Assembly (NCBI RefSeq): GCF_963575615.1
Contig: NZ_CAUYTL010000016.1
Location: forward strand, 1 to 62,525
Direction of reading: 5' to 3'
Origin: Listeria_A hofi
GTDB taxonomy: Bacteria; Bacillota; Bacilli; Lactobacillales; Listeriaceae
DNA: 62,525 nt
The notes under the pieces were generated by a model. That model had not been told where the DNA came from, did no database searches, and was given only the letters and a program-made list of their open reading frames with translations. Position 1 is the first letter of the stretch. Each line of letters opens with the position of its first letter. The position numbers were made by a program, and so were the translations under genes. Below, in pieces: positions 51,480 to 60,825 of this stretch.

Positions 51480-53441
51480 CTAATAACCGATGGCTTTCAC
51501 TGTGATTTGTGCTTTGCCATTAGCAGTGTAGACATTTGTTGCAAAGAAGGCGCTAGAAGGTGTTGTACCAATCAATTCCTGCGCTCCTTTAGCATTTTTT
51601 TGATAAATTTCGTAGTAGCGAACGTTCCCAAGCGCTGTGTCCCAAGTGATGCGAGCGTTTGTTTGACGTTCTGGTGTTATTTTTTCAGTCACTTTGACAT
51701 TTTTAACAGCGCCTACATATCCAATGTCTGTTTTTCCTTGTAATGCGATTTCACCAATTCGAATTTTAGCATTTGATTGTGCTGTAGTCGTTGTTGTTTC
51801 TAGTGATATCTCTTTAATTACTTTGCCATAATAAGGACTAAGCGTTGTGCTCCAATTAACCCAACCCGTGCCCGAAGCCTTCAATACGACTTTACGCGGA
51901 TTCTTCTCACCAGCGAATTGTAAAATAAGTTTGTGAGTAGCCCCCGTATCTTTCACCTTCATCGAAAAAGTTGTATCTTGCTTCACCTTAATATCTGTTG
52001 CAAAAAGTTTCGTTGTAGTTGTGCCATTTTTCGCGGTACTACCAGATAGAAGCAGGGAAGAAGCGCCTGTATAAGCGTCATCAGAAGCAATGCTCGCAGC
52101 CAATTTATTGCCACCAGTGTTATCTAAAATAAAACGATAGGTCGGCATAACATCTTGCATCCCACGCTGATTCCATGCTCCGGTCTGTAAACGAACGCCA
52201 TTTTTATTGAAAAATGTTCCTTTTCCTGTATTAAAATTTGTTTTGAGTGGTAATGCTGAAATACCTGATTTTTCTGGGAAGTATTTTGCGATACCTTGCC
52301 AATCTTTGGCACCAGTTACGTTTTCAGGATAGCGCGGATCAACTCTATTCCCGTTCCAAAACTTATTTTCTTTTGTAATAAAATCTGCTTCACTCGTGGC
52401 ATTGTAGTAAACCCAACCTGGAATGTATAGTCCAAGTGAAACAATAGGTGCTTGCCCAGCAGGCGGGAAAATAGCGCCCCAATTGACATTGCTGTTGTAG
52501 CCATTAGATTGAACATCTACCCCAGCGTATAATTTATGTGGGTTCACGCCAAGCGAAGCCGCATTTTGATTAGACGTTATGAGGCGATCCGGATTCCAAC
52601 GAAAATCAATGAACATGCCATTAGAAACAGCCTTATTATTTTGCGTTAAGAAAGGACTATTTTTTTCGTTCAATGCCCCTTGCCAGTCGATTTCGCCAGT
52701 TGTTGTCATCGAATCGTACCAAATAATTTGCTGATTAGCCTTCTTTTTAGCTTGCATGTACTTCAAAACGTTTTGCATTGCAATCGAGTCCGCGGCAGTA
52801 AATCCAGTAGTCTCCTGATTAATGAACCAGCCGTCAAAACCGTAATAGTTCGCAACCTCGAGTAACTTATCAGCCACAGGGTAGCGCCCATTTGCATCTT
52901 TCGTCATAAATTGCTTCACCCACTCAGGTTTTCCACCATACACATTCGGCGGGAAAAACACAGTCCCGACAACTGGAACGCCATTTTTATGCGCCATATC
53001 AATCGTATCAGCGCTCGGTGGAATAATAATCCCTTCACCAGAAGAACCAGCCCAAGCAACGAGGACATCGACATATTGCCATTGTGTTGGGTTGTACACT
53101 TGGATGCTTTTAAAACCTTGCGAAGGTGTTCCAGCCGTGTGTTGATTAATAATATCAAGCGACATTAGTTCCCCCTTATCCGTTTGCGTACCATTAGATT
53201 TGGCGGCGGTTACTCGTTTTTTCAGAGGAATCGTTCCCTTATTAAATAGTGCATCAGGATCTGTTTTTGGGCTCCATTTCAATAATTCATTTGGAAACCA
53301 ATAAGACGCAAATGGTTGCCCTGTCTTCGCTTGCGTCGCCTTGTCCTCCTCAGTCATCGCATACGCGCCTAGTGATGGAACTAGTAATGAGGTGAAAAGT
53401 GATAAACTGAGTAAAACTGCTAACATTTTTATTTTTTTCAT
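51480..53441 (-). CDS. Secreted GH85 endo-beta-N-acetylglucosaminidase
   Basis: 653 residues. A signal peptide (KKIKMLAVLLSLSLFTSLLVPSLGAYA) leads to a GH85 barrel: FPNELLKWSPKTDPDALFNK, the strand VLVAWAGSSGEGIIIPPSADT, and the catalytic pair in YGFDGWFINQETTG (Asn and Glu). Beta-sandwich domains follow from about residue 400. GH85 enzymes cut the chitobiose core of N-linked glycans, so the cell may harvest host or plant glycoprotein sugars. No wall-anchor motif is seen at the end. A cre-like half site lies upstream. Confidence 0.9.
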   Translation of the reverse strand: MKKIKMLAVLLSLSLFTSLLVPSLGAYAMTEEDKATQAKTGQPFASYWFPNELLKWSPKTDPDALFNKGTIPLKKRVTAAKSNGTQTDKGELMSLDIINQHTAGTPSQGFKSIQVYNPTQWQYVDVLVAWAGSSGEGIIIPPSADTIDMAHKNGVPVVGTVFFPPNVYGGKPEWVKQFMTKDANGRYPVADKLLEVANYYGFDGWFINQETTGFTAADSIAMQNVLKYMQAKKKANQQIIWYDSMTTTGEIDWQGALNEKNSPFLTQNNKAVSNGMFIDFRWNPDRLITSNQNAASLGVNPHKLYAGVDVQSNGYNSNVNWGAIFPPAGQAPIVSLGLYIPGWVYYNATSEADFITKENKFWNGNRVDPRYPENVTGAKDWQGIAKYFPEKSGISALPLKTNFNTGKGTFFNKNGVRLQTGAWNQRGMQDVMPTYRFILDNTGGNKLAASIASDDAYTGASSLLLSGSTAKNGTTTTKLFATDIKVKQDTTFSMKVKDTGATHKLILQFAGEKNPRKVVLKASGTGWVNWSTTLSPYYGKVIKEISLETTTTTAQSNAKIRIGEIALQGKTDIGYVGAVKNVKVTEKITPERQTNARITWDTALGNVRYYEIYQKNAKGAQELIGTTPSSAFFATNVYTANGKAQITVKAIGY

Positions 53442-53463
53442 ATGTCTCTCCCTTTCTAAAATA

Positions 53464-53481
53464 ATAATGCGCTTACATTTA
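53464..53481 (-). promoter_or_regulatory. Possible cre-like site upstream of the GH85 gene
   Basis: On the minus strand ATGTAAGCGCATTAT matches the left half of the cre consensus well and the right half loosely. It lies about 25 bp before the GH85 start and would suit catabolite repression of a glycosidase. Confidence 0.3.
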
Positions 53482-53579
53482 TGGGAATGAAAACAAGCTG
53501 TTCCTCTAAGACTACTACAAAAATTTCCAATAAAAAAGTAGTCGATTTAAAGATTCCTAGACTAATTTTAGTTCTGCGC

Positions 53580-53610
53580 TTGACTCTCCACCTATGTCAT
53601 CGTTTAGAAT
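53580..53610 (+). promoter_or_regulatory. MerR-type promoter with 19-bp spacer
   Basis: TTGACT (53580-53585), 19-bp spacer, TAGAAT (53605-53610). Such an over-long spacer is typical of promoters activated by MerR proteins, and a MerR gene follows. Confidence 0.55.
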
Positions 53611-53642
53611 AAGATTATAATAACGTAACAAGGAGGTATAAC

Positions 53643-54476
53643 ATGTTCCAAATAGGCGAGTTTTCTAAACTAGCTAACGTTAGCATACGATCTTTGCGTC
53701 ACTATGATAAAATTGGTTTGTTAGTTCCTGAAAAAATAAACACAGAAACCAATTACCGTTACTACTCAGCAAAGCAACTACAAGCTATCAACAAAATTCA
53801 AAAATTAAAAGAAATTGGGCTAGGCCTTTCTGTTATCAACGAAATTCTCTCATCAGGCTCAGATGTAAAAACAATCCAATCCCATTTTGCGATTCGTGAA
53901 CTTGAGTTACAAGAAGAATTGGAAACTATCACACAGCAACGGCTACTTCTGGAGAGTTCATTAGCGGTGCTCAAAGAAAATAGTGCGAAATGGGATTACC
54001 ATATTATCAAAAAAGAAATCCCGAAACGCTTTGTGGCAAGTGTTCGTGATATAATACCAAGCTTTGCAAGTGAGGGGGTACTTTGGGAACGATTATATGG
54101 GGAAATAATGCCACAGCAAGCTCAATTTGCAAAGGAAGCATTTAGTATGGCGATTTTTCACGACGAAGCTTATCGCGATGCGGATGTGGATGTGGAAGTT
54201 CAAGTAGCACTCAAAACAGCAGAGTACGATTCTAGAAATGGGATTGCTTTCAAAGAAGCCCCAGAAGTGAGTGTAGCATCCGTTATAATAAATGGGAGTT
54301 ACGAACAAATGACAGCCGTGACCGAAGCAGTTGCCATTTGGCTAGAGAACCACGAATATCAATTAAACGGACCAATGTTCAATATCTATCACGTGTCGAT
54401 TGCGACAGAACCCAACCCAGAAAATTGGGTCACCGAAGCATGTTTCCCGATAAAGGAGGAAAACCATGAAGTATGA
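53643..54476 (+). CDS. MerR-family regulator with GyrI-like effector domain (BltR/BmrR type)
   Basis: 277 residues. The winged helix is FQIGEFSKLANVSIRSLRHYDKIGLLVPEKI; a dimer helix follows, then from about residue 125 a GyrI-like ligand-binding domain that in this class binds hydrophobic drugs or dyes. An AAGGAGG site precedes ATG. It overlaps the next gene, which is a second GyrI-like protein, by 11 bases. No efflux pump is adjacent. Confidence 0.88.
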   Translation: MFQIGEFSKLANVSIRSLRHYDKIGLLVPEKINTETNYRYYSAKQLQAINKIQKLKEIGLGLSVINEILSSGSDVKTIQSHFAIRELELQEELETITQQRLLLESSLAVLKENSAKWDYHIIKKEIPKRFVASVRDIIPSFASEGVLWERLYGEIMPQQAQFAKEAFSMAIFHDEAYRDADVDVEVQVALKTAEYDSRNGIAFKEAPEVSVASVIINGSYEQMTAVTEAVAIWLENHEYQLNGPMFNIYHVSIATEPNPENWVTEACFPIKEENHEV

Positions 54477-55080
54477 ATGGCGAAAACAAGACAAAAATAT
54501 CTATTTACCAAAAGCAAAACCAGAAATTATTGATTTAGAGCCAATGACGTATATCACGATACAAGGAAAAGGAAATCCGAATCATCCATTATTTTCAGCA
54601 TTAGTTACGGCGCTTTATGCAACATCCTATGCGATTAAAATGATGCCGAAAAAGGGAGAAACACCTGAAGGATACTATGATTATACCGTTTTCCCGCTAG
54701 AAGGATTTTGGAGTCTGGAGCCAGGAAGCTTAACATTTGATAAAGAAAAACTCACATACAAAATAATGTTACGCCAACCAGATTTTATCACACCGGAATT
54801 ATTCGAAATGGCAAAAGAGAAGGCAGCAAAAAAAGTTGCAAGAGAGCATTTGGATCAATTAAAATTGGAAGAAATCACAGAAGGCTTGAATTTACAGATG
54901 TTACACATGGGAAGTTTTGATGACGAGGAAGCATCTTTTGCAAAAATGGAAGCATTCTGTGAAGAAAATAATCTCGAGCGACTAAGTAAAAACCACAAAG
55001 AAATTTATTTATCAGATTTTAAAAAGGTAGCACCAGAAAAGCTCAAAACAACGCTCCGCTTTGAAATAAAGTATAAATAA
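54466..55080 (+). CDS. Stand-alone GyrI-like small-molecule-binding protein
   Basis: 204 residues. The opening YEWRKQDKNIYLPKAKPEII followed by PMTYITIQGKGNPNHPLFS, with later DYTVFPLEGFW, is the GyrI/SMU-like pattern. Such proteins bind or hydrolyse small toxic compounds, buffering the signal of the regulator. GGAGGAAAACC precedes ATG 54466 within the end of the MerR gene. Confidence 0.85.
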   Translation: MKYEWRKQDKNIYLPKAKPEIIDLEPMTYITIQGKGNPNHPLFSALVTALYATSYAIKMMPKKGETPEGYYDYTVFPLEGFWSLEPGSLTFDKEKLTYKIMLRQPDFITPELFEMAKEKAAKKVAREHLDQLKLEEITEGLNLQMLHMGSFDDEEASFAKMEAFCEENNLERLSKNHKEIYLSDFKKVAPEKLKTTLRFEIKYK

Positions 55081-55101
55081 GAAAATGAAAAATCTCGAGC
55101 T

Positions 55102-55127
55102 AACTCAAAATTGGCTTGAGTTTTTTT
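55102..55127 (+). terminator. Terminator after the MerR-GyrI pair
   Basis: AACTCAA pairs with TTGAGTT around a 7-base loop, followed by a T-run. Confidence 0.7.
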
Positions 55128-55274
55128 AACACCCTTATATATAGAAGAAAAACGATTTTTTACATAATAATTGTTTTCTAACCGATTTTCATACTATAAT
55201 GGATGGAAGGGAATCTGAGAAATTTCAGTTAGATGTTGTTAGTAAAGATTGTAAGAAATGAGGTCAAGATAGTT

Positions 55275-55817
55275 ATGAGAGCACAAGCATTGTCGAAGGA
55301 ATACAACATTGTTAACGACAAAAAAAGAATGCAAACGATTAAAATAATGGCCGCCACACTTACTGTAATCATGCTAATAGTCGGAATCATATTAGCTTTG
55401 CGAGAATCCGTGCCAGTAAATTTTACGGTAATAGGAATAATTTTATTTTGCATCGCATTGTATATCGTTTTCACTATACATGAACTCATTCACGGACTTC
55501 TTTTCTGGGTTCTTGGTAATGGTAAATTAAAAATTAGTCAAAAAAAAGGAATTATTTATTTTAACTGCCCAAATCAATTATTTTCAAAATGGCAATTTAA
55601 CATAATCAGTATCGGACCATGCGTTTTATTAACATTGATTCTTGTCATTTTAGCATTGGAATTCCCAGGTGATTTGGTAGCTATTTATTTGTTAATTGTA
55701 GCTCATTCAGCCTTGTGTATAGCGGATATGTACACGATGAAGATTGTATCATCTGCGCCCAAAAAAGCAAAGATAGCAGATACAAAAGAAGGAGTAATCA
55801 TCGTGTCAGAAAAATAA
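55275..55817 (+). CDS. DUF3267-type putative zinc metalloprotease membrane protein
   Basis: 180 residues from ATG 55275 (GAGG 12 bases upstream); the frame opens at 55233 with no good site. Four membrane helices. The zinc motif HELIH lies in the helix VFTIHELIHGLLFWVLGNGK, followed by a loop and a strand IIYFNCPNQ. DUF3267 proteins are presumed membrane proteases; substrates unknown. Confidence 0.75.
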   Translation: MRAQALSKEYNIVNDKKRMQTIKIMAATLTVIMLIVGIILALRESVPVNFTVIGIILFCIALYIVFTIHELIHGLLFWVLGNGKLKISQKKGIIYFNCPNQLFSKWQFNIISIGPCVLLTLILVILALEFPGDLVAIYLLIVAHSALCIADMYTMKIVSSAPKKAKIADTKEGVIIVSEK

Positions 55818-55928
55818 TTTTTGCTGGTTAGTAAGCCTAAAGAAGGTTGCAAAGAGTACTGCTTTTCCGATACAATAAGACAATAGGGTAAAAGGGGCAT
55901 CAAGGTATAGAAAGTAGGTTTTACCAAA

Positions 55929-56780
55929 ATGAGACGTCGGAAAAAAAAGCCACTTCTTATTGGAATTTTACTTGCGGTCGTTGTACTCGGCGTATTGACA
56001 TTTTTCATAGTAGATAAACTATTTTTAATGGAAGATGAGCCAGTAGAAGTTACGCGCATCGATCCAAAACAAGAATTCATTGAGCTACTCGCCGGACATG
56101 CACAACAAATACAAGAAAAAGAAGGTATTTTGACAAGTATTACACTAGCCCAAGCCATTTTAGAGTCTGACTGGGGGAACAGCGGGCTAGCCACAGAAGG
56201 ACGGAATTTATTTGGTATTAAAGGAAAGTATCAAAACGATTCTGTGATGATGCCGACAAAAGAATATGAGAATGATACGTGGGTGACCGTTGATGCTGCG
56301 TTCAGAAAATATCCAACTTGGTACGAATCATTAGATGATCACGCAAATCTCTTTTTAAAAGGAACATCTTGGGATAAAGACAAATATCGCGAAGTTGTCG
56401 AAGCAAAAGATCATCGAACAGCGGCCAATGCATTACAGAAATCTGGCTATGCGACAGATCCAGGCTACGCTAATAAGTTAATCGAATTAATTGAGCAAAG
56501 AAATTTACAGGCTTACGATAAAATTTATGACACGATTATTTCTAAAAAAGCGATGCACGAAACTGGTTCGGCAACACTTACAAAAAATACCGCTATTTGG
56601 TCTAGTCCACCTAAAACCAAAGGGGCAAAAAAGGTAAATGATATAGCTAAATATGGAAATAAAAAATTAGAAATTATCCAAGAAATGAATACCGAAAATG
56701 GGAAATGGTACCAAATAAAAGCAGGCTCAAAAACTCTAGGATGGGTAAATAAAGATGTGATTCGCATTAGAACGCCATAA
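55929..56780 (+). CDS. Membrane-anchored GH73 glucosaminidase with SH3b domain
   Basis: 283 residues. A basic start (RRRKKKPLLIG) with one signal-anchor helix precedes the catalytic domain. The active glutamate lies in ITLAQAILESDWGNSGLA, with NLFGIKG and YESLDDHANLF. A bacterial SH3 domain (TKNTAIWSSPPKTKGAKKV.. WYQIK) ends the protein. It cuts the glycan strands of peptidoglycan next to the membrane. Confidence 0.88.
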   Translation: MRRRKKKPLLIGILLAVVVLGVLTFFIVDKLFLMEDEPVEVTRIDPKQEFIELLAGHAQQIQEKEGILTSITLAQAILESDWGNSGLATEGRNLFGIKGKYQNDSVMMPTKEYENDTWVTVDAAFRKYPTWYESLDDHANLFLKGTSWDKDKYREVVEAKDHRTAANALQKSGYATDPGYANKLIELIEQRNLQAYDKIYDTIISKKAMHETGSATLTKNTAIWSSPPKTKGAKKVNDIAKYGNKKLEIIQEMNTENGKWYQIKAGSKTLGWVNKDVIRIRTP

Positions 56781-56797
56781 AATTATGGCGTTTTTTT
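56771..56797 (+). terminator. Terminator overlapping the GH73 stop codon
   Basis: AACGCCAT pairs with ATGGCGTT, followed by seven T. The stop codon forms part of the loop. Confidence 0.8.
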
Positions 56798-57001
56798 CAT
56801 GTGTTCAAAAATAAAACATATCTAAGAAGTGGCTATAAATAGCGGTATAGATACATTTTGTAATATTATAAACAGAAATGACACATCTCTGTAACCTAAA
56901 TGAAATACTATTTTTGCTAGAATGAACCCTGTTGATTTGAAAAGATGCATGAAAACAAAAATACTATAAAAAAAAGCAGAAAGAAGTGTAGAATAAATCG
57001 A

Positions 57002-58069
57002 ATGAAAAAATCAGTTAAACGCAACGTAGCTATTTTAGGAACAATTGGAATGATGATGGGCACAGTTGGTATCCCGGTTAGCACATATGCGGCAGAACGA
57101 GAAAATAATTCATCTATAAGCTACACCAATTCCCAACAGAAATTTCTAGATAAAATAGTGCCAGATGCGCAGAAGCTTCAACGCGAGCATGGCGTTTTAA
57201 CGAGTGTAACGATTGCCCAGGCTATTTTAGAATCAGGATGGGGAAAAAGTGGCTTAACACAACAAGCCAATAATCTATTCGGAATTAAAGGTAGCTATGA
57301 AGGCGAATCTATCACAATGAATACGAAAGAATTTTTTAACAATAGTTGGACAACGATAGATGCACCATTTCGCGAATACCCTAGTTATTATGAGTCACTA
57401 GAAGATCATGCCTTGCTATTTGTTAATGGGCCTTCATGGAATCCAAATAAATACGCAGGTCTTGTTGGTGAAGAAGACTACAAGAAAGTAGCACAAATCA
57501 TTGAGGATGGCGGTTACGCGACAGATCCAAATTATGCAGAACAACTTATTGCAACGGTAGAAACATATGGCCTTGCGAAATACGATCAAGTTTACGATAC
57601 AATAACAGCTAAAACAAGTCTATATGCATATGGACAAGTAAAGCCTAACGCCCAAGCAGCAGCGTGGAACATTCCAGAAACAATGAAAAACGCCACGCAA
57701 AGAGCTTCTTTAACAAACTACAAAAACAAAAGCTTACGACTAGTTAACCGAGCAAAAGTGAGCGACGGTTCTACATGGTACGAAGCAACACTTAATGGTC
57801 AAAAAATTGGCTGGATTAATGCGGCGAATCTAAATCTTCTGTATACGACAGCAATGGAACAAGAAGTAAACTTAATAAGAGGTGTTGAGAACGAGGCTGG
57901 TAAAATATACGCTTTCCCAGTCGTAGATAGCAGTACTGTTCGAGGCACACTTGCGGGAATAGATGAGGTACACGTTGATAGCCAAGCGGTTGTTAACAAT
58001 AAGATTTGGTACCGTATCAATGACGGCGGCAAACGACTTGGTTGGGTTGAATCACCAACATTAAAATAA
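57002..58069 (+). CDS. Secreted GH73 glucosaminidase with SH3b/GW-like repeats
   Basis: 355 residues from ATG 57002, which gives a good signal peptide (KKSVKRNVAILGTIGMMMGT, cut near TYAAE). ATG 56945 would add a charged 19-residue leader. Catalytic domain: VTIAQAILESGWGKSGLTQQ, NNLFGIKG, YYESLEDHALLF. Two SH3-type domains follow (WYEATLNGQKIGWINA; WYRINDGGKRLGWVES), which bind the wall and resemble GW modules. It is a paralogue of the gene before it, here exported and not anchored. Confidence 0.88.
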   Translation: MKKSVKRNVAILGTIGMMMGTVGIPVSTYAAERENNSSISYTNSQQKFLDKIVPDAQKLQREHGVLTSVTIAQAILESGWGKSGLTQQANNLFGIKGSYEGESITMNTKEFFNNSWTTIDAPFREYPSYYESLEDHALLFVNGPSWNPNKYAGLVGEEDYKKVAQIIEDGGYATDPNYAEQLIATVETYGLAKYDQVYDTITAKTSLYAYGQVKPNAQAAAWNIPETMKNATQRASLTNYKNKSLRLVNRAKVSDGSTWYEATLNGQKIGWINAANLNLLYTTAMEQEVNLIRGVENEAGKIYAFPVVDSSTVRGTLAGIDEVHVDSQAVVNNKIWYRINDGGKRLGWVESPTLK

Positions 58070-58079
58070 TATATAGAAG

Positions 58080-58117
58080 AACTCGTATCCGAAAAAATAG
58101 TTGGATACGAGTTTTTT
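58080..58117 (+). terminator. Terminator after the second GH73 gene
   Basis: AACTCGTATCC pairs perfectly with GGATACGAGTT, followed by a T-run. Confidence 0.85.
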
Positions 58118-58171
58118 GATGCATTTAAAAGGATTTTACGGATGTATGTCGAATAAGAATATTATGAGTGT

Positions 58172-58927
58172 CTACAGAGTAATTACTAATTCCACAGGGC
58201 AATGATCGGATCCCATAACATCTGCATGTATCACAGCCTCCTCTATTTTATCCGCTATACGAGCTGAGACAACGAAGTAATCAATGCGCCATCCAGTATT
58301 CTTGGCACGTGCATTCATTCGATAAGACCACCATGAGTAGGCGTTCTCTAAATCTGGATATAAGTAACGGAAAGAATCGGTAAAACCACTCGCAAGTAAA
58401 TCTGTAAATTTGCCACGCTCTTCATCAGAGAATCCAGCATTTCTACGATTTGTTTTAGGATTTTTTAAGTCGATTTCTTGATGCGCTACATTCAGGTCAC
58501 CGCACATAATAACTGGCTTGTTCTGATCTAATTTTTTTAGATGCTCTAAGAACGCGTCTTCCCAATCCATTCGATAATCAAGACGCTTTAATTCATTTTG
58601 CGAATTCGGTGTATAAACTGTAATCATGTAGAACTCAGGGTATTCCAGCGTAATGACACGTCCTTCTTGATCATGTGCTTCAATGTCTAGACCGTACTGT
58701 ACTGAAATAGGTTTAGTTTTTGAGAAAATGGCTGTGCCGGAATATCCTTTTTTTACAGCATAGTTCCAGTAATCATGATACCCAGATAAGTCTAAATCGA
58801 TTTGACCTTGTTGAAGCTTTGTTTCTTGAACGCAAAAAATATCTGCATCCACTTCTCTAAAATAATCCATGAAGCCTTTCTTTTCTGCTGCTCTGAGACC
58901 ATTGACATTCCAAGAAATCAATTTCAA
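58172..58927 (-). CDS. exoA: Exodeoxyribonuclease III (AP endonuclease)
   Basis: 251 residues. All Xth motifs are present: SWNVNGLRA, VQETKLQ, YTPNSQN, CGDLNVAH, TGWRIDYF and GSDHCPVELV. It repairs abasic sites in DNA. The frame opens with GTG-ATG at 58936, but AAAGGAG ends too close to those. TTG 58927 lies eight bases behind the site and gives KLISWNVNGLRA, so I choose it; ATG 58933 remains possible. Confidence 0.92.
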   Translation of the reverse strand: MKLISWNVNGLRAAEKKGFMDYFREVDADIFCVQETKLQQGQIDLDLSGYHDYWNYAVKKGYSGTAIFSKTKPISVQYGLDIEAHDQEGRVITLEYPEFYMITVYTPNSQNELKRLDYRMDWEDAFLEHLKKLDQNKPVIMCGDLNVAHQEIDLKNPKTNRRNAGFSDEERGKFTDLLASGFTDSFRYLYPDLENAYSWWSYRMNARAKNTGWRIDYFVVSARIADKIEEAVIHADVMGSDHCPVELVITL

Positions 58928-59002
58928 TTCCATCACTCCTTTGATATCTCTTATTATACCTCACAATAATTTTTAGGTATAATAAGAAGTGGGAGGTAGA
59001 AG

Positions 59003-59533
59003 ATGAAATATATTATATTCTTAAGGGCAATAAATGTAGGTGGAACCCGTAAGATTAAGATGGCTGATTTAAAAGAAGCCTTTCTAAGCGAAGGCTATCA
59101 GAATGTCATCACTTATATTCAAAGTGGGAATGTTATTGCGGAAAAGGAACAAATGAATCATGAATTTGTTCAGCAAGAAGTAGAGGCGCTAATAAAAAAA
59201 CATTTTGATTTTGATGTTCCGACTGTTGCATTGAAACTGCCTGAGTATGAGGAAGTATTAAGGCAGAATCCTTTTGGTGAAGAAAAAGTGATGGTTCATT
59301 TTCTGGATAAGCTACCCAAAAAATCTGCAATCGATAAGCTACTAGAGTTAAACGCATCAAGTCCAGATCAGGTTGCAATTGTAGGAAGGTTTTTATACGT
59401 ATCTTTGAAGGCAGGAGTATCCGACAGTGCATATTCAAATAAATTCGTTGAGAAGGTATTGCAAGTAAGAGCAACAGCAAGGAATTGGAATACTGTGTTG
59501 AAGATGTTTGAGAAGTTCAATAATCTAAGTTAG
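59003..59533 (+). CDS. DUF1697-family protein
   Basis: 176 residues. The family signature is plain: YIIFLRAINVGGTRKIKMADL, followed by YQNVITYIQSGNVI. Late residues ATARNWNTVLKM match the family end. Function is unknown across the family. GGGAGGTAGAAG precedes the ATG; pepT follows after 12 bases. Confidence 0.9.
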   Translation: MKYIIFLRAINVGGTRKIKMADLKEAFLSEGYQNVITYIQSGNVIAEKEQMNHEFVQQEVEALIKKHFDFDVPTVALKLPEYEEVLRQNPFGEEKVMVHFLDKLPKKSAIDKLLELNASSPDQVAIVGRFLYVSLKAGVSDSAYSNKFVEKVLQVRATARNWNTVLKMFEKFNNLS

Positions 59534-59545
59534 GGAGGAAAGATA

Positions 59546-60781
59546 ATGAAGAATGAAATAATGGAACGCTTTATAAAATATGTACAAGTAGATACACAAT
59601 CCGATGAGGCTAGTTCAACGGTCCCAACAACACCAGGACAACTTGAATTGGGAAATATTTTGGTGGAAGAATTAAAGGCGATTGGCATGGAAGATGTTAC
59701 GATGGATGCGAACGGCTATGTAATGGCAACCCTTCCTAGCAATACGACTAAAAAGGTAGCTACTATAGGATTCCTAGCGCACATAGATACAGCCACAGAT
59801 ATGACTGGTAAGAACGTATCCCCACAAATTCATGAAAATTTTGATGGAGAAGCTATTGTGCTAAATAAGGATTTAGGAATTATTCTTTCACCAGAGGCAT
59901 TTCCAGAGTTATCTACATATAAGGGACAGACGTTAATCACAACGGATGGTACAACACTTCTTGGTGCAGATGATAAAGCTGGTATGGCCGAAATAATGGT
60001 CGCAATGAATTACTTGCTGCAGCATCCAGAGATAAAGCACGGACCAATCCGAGTAGCATTCACACCTGATGAAGAAATAGGCCGAGGTCCGCATCATTTT
60101 GATGTAGAAGCTTTCGGTGCAGAATTTGCGTATACGATGGACGGTGGCCCGCTTGGAGAACTAGAATATGAAAGTTTTAACGCAGCTGCGGCTCGAATTA
60201 CATTTAAAGGCAATAGCGTGCATCCGGGGACAGCTAAAGATAAAATGATTAATGCCAATAAAATAGCAATGGAGTTTCATAGCCATTTACCAGCAGATGA
60301 AGTGCCAGAAAAAACCGATGGATACGAAGGCTTTTATCATTTAGTTTCATTAAATGGAGATGTGGAACTTGCGAAATCCCACTATATTATCCGTGATTTT
60401 GATCATGATGGATTCATTGCAAGAAAGTTACGAGTGTCTGAAATAACAAAAGCATTGCAAGCAAAATATGGCGATGAAAATATTGTTTTAGAAATGACTG
60501 ATCAATACTATAATATGAAAGAAAAAATAGAACCTGTTAAAGAAATCGTTGACATGGCTTACAAAGCTATGAAGAATTTAAATATCGAACCAGACATTCG
60601 CCCAATTAGAGGGGGAACTGATGGCTCACAACTATCGTTCAAAGGCATGCCTACACCTAATATTTTTTCAGGTGGAGAGAACTATCATGGTAAATTTGAA
60701 TATGTCTCTGTAGAAAATATGGTGAAAGCAACACAAGTTATTATTGAGATAGCACGTCTATTTGAGCAAGAAGCTGAGTAA
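59546..60781 (+). CDS. pepT: Peptidase T (tripeptidase)
   Basis: 411 residues of the M20B family. Metal and active sites: AHIDTATDMTG, LLGADDKAGMAEIM, FTPDEEIGRGPHHFD and MDGGPLGELEYE; GTDGSQLSF comes late. It releases the N-terminal residue from tripeptides in the cytoplasm using two zinc ions. GGGAGGAAAG precedes the ATG. Confidence 0.96.
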   Translation: MKNEIMERFIKYVQVDTQSDEASSTVPTTPGQLELGNILVEELKAIGMEDVTMDANGYVMATLPSNTTKKVATIGFLAHIDTATDMTGKNVSPQIHENFDGEAIVLNKDLGIILSPEAFPELSTYKGQTLITTDGTTLLGADDKAGMAEIMVAMNYLLQHPEIKHGPIRVAFTPDEEIGRGPHHFDVEAFGAEFAYTMDGGPLGELEYESFNAAAARITFKGNSVHPGTAKDKMINANKIAMEFHSHLPADEVPEKTDGYEGFYHLVSLNGDVELAKSHYIIRDFDHDGFIARKLRVSEITKALQAKYGDENIVLEMTDQYYNMKEKIEPVKEIVDMAYKAMKNLNIEPDIRPIRGGTDGSQLSFKGMPTPNIFSGGENYHGKFEYVSVENMVKATQVIIEIARLFEQEAE

Positions 60782-60784
60782 TAC

Positions 60785-60825
60785 ACAATCGCGTACGAGG
60801 AATTTTTCTCGTACGCGATTATGTA
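60785..60825. terminator. Bidirectional terminator after pepT
   Basis: AATCGCGTACGAG pairs perfectly with CTCGTACGCGATT around an 8-base loop, between convergent genes. Confidence 0.8.
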
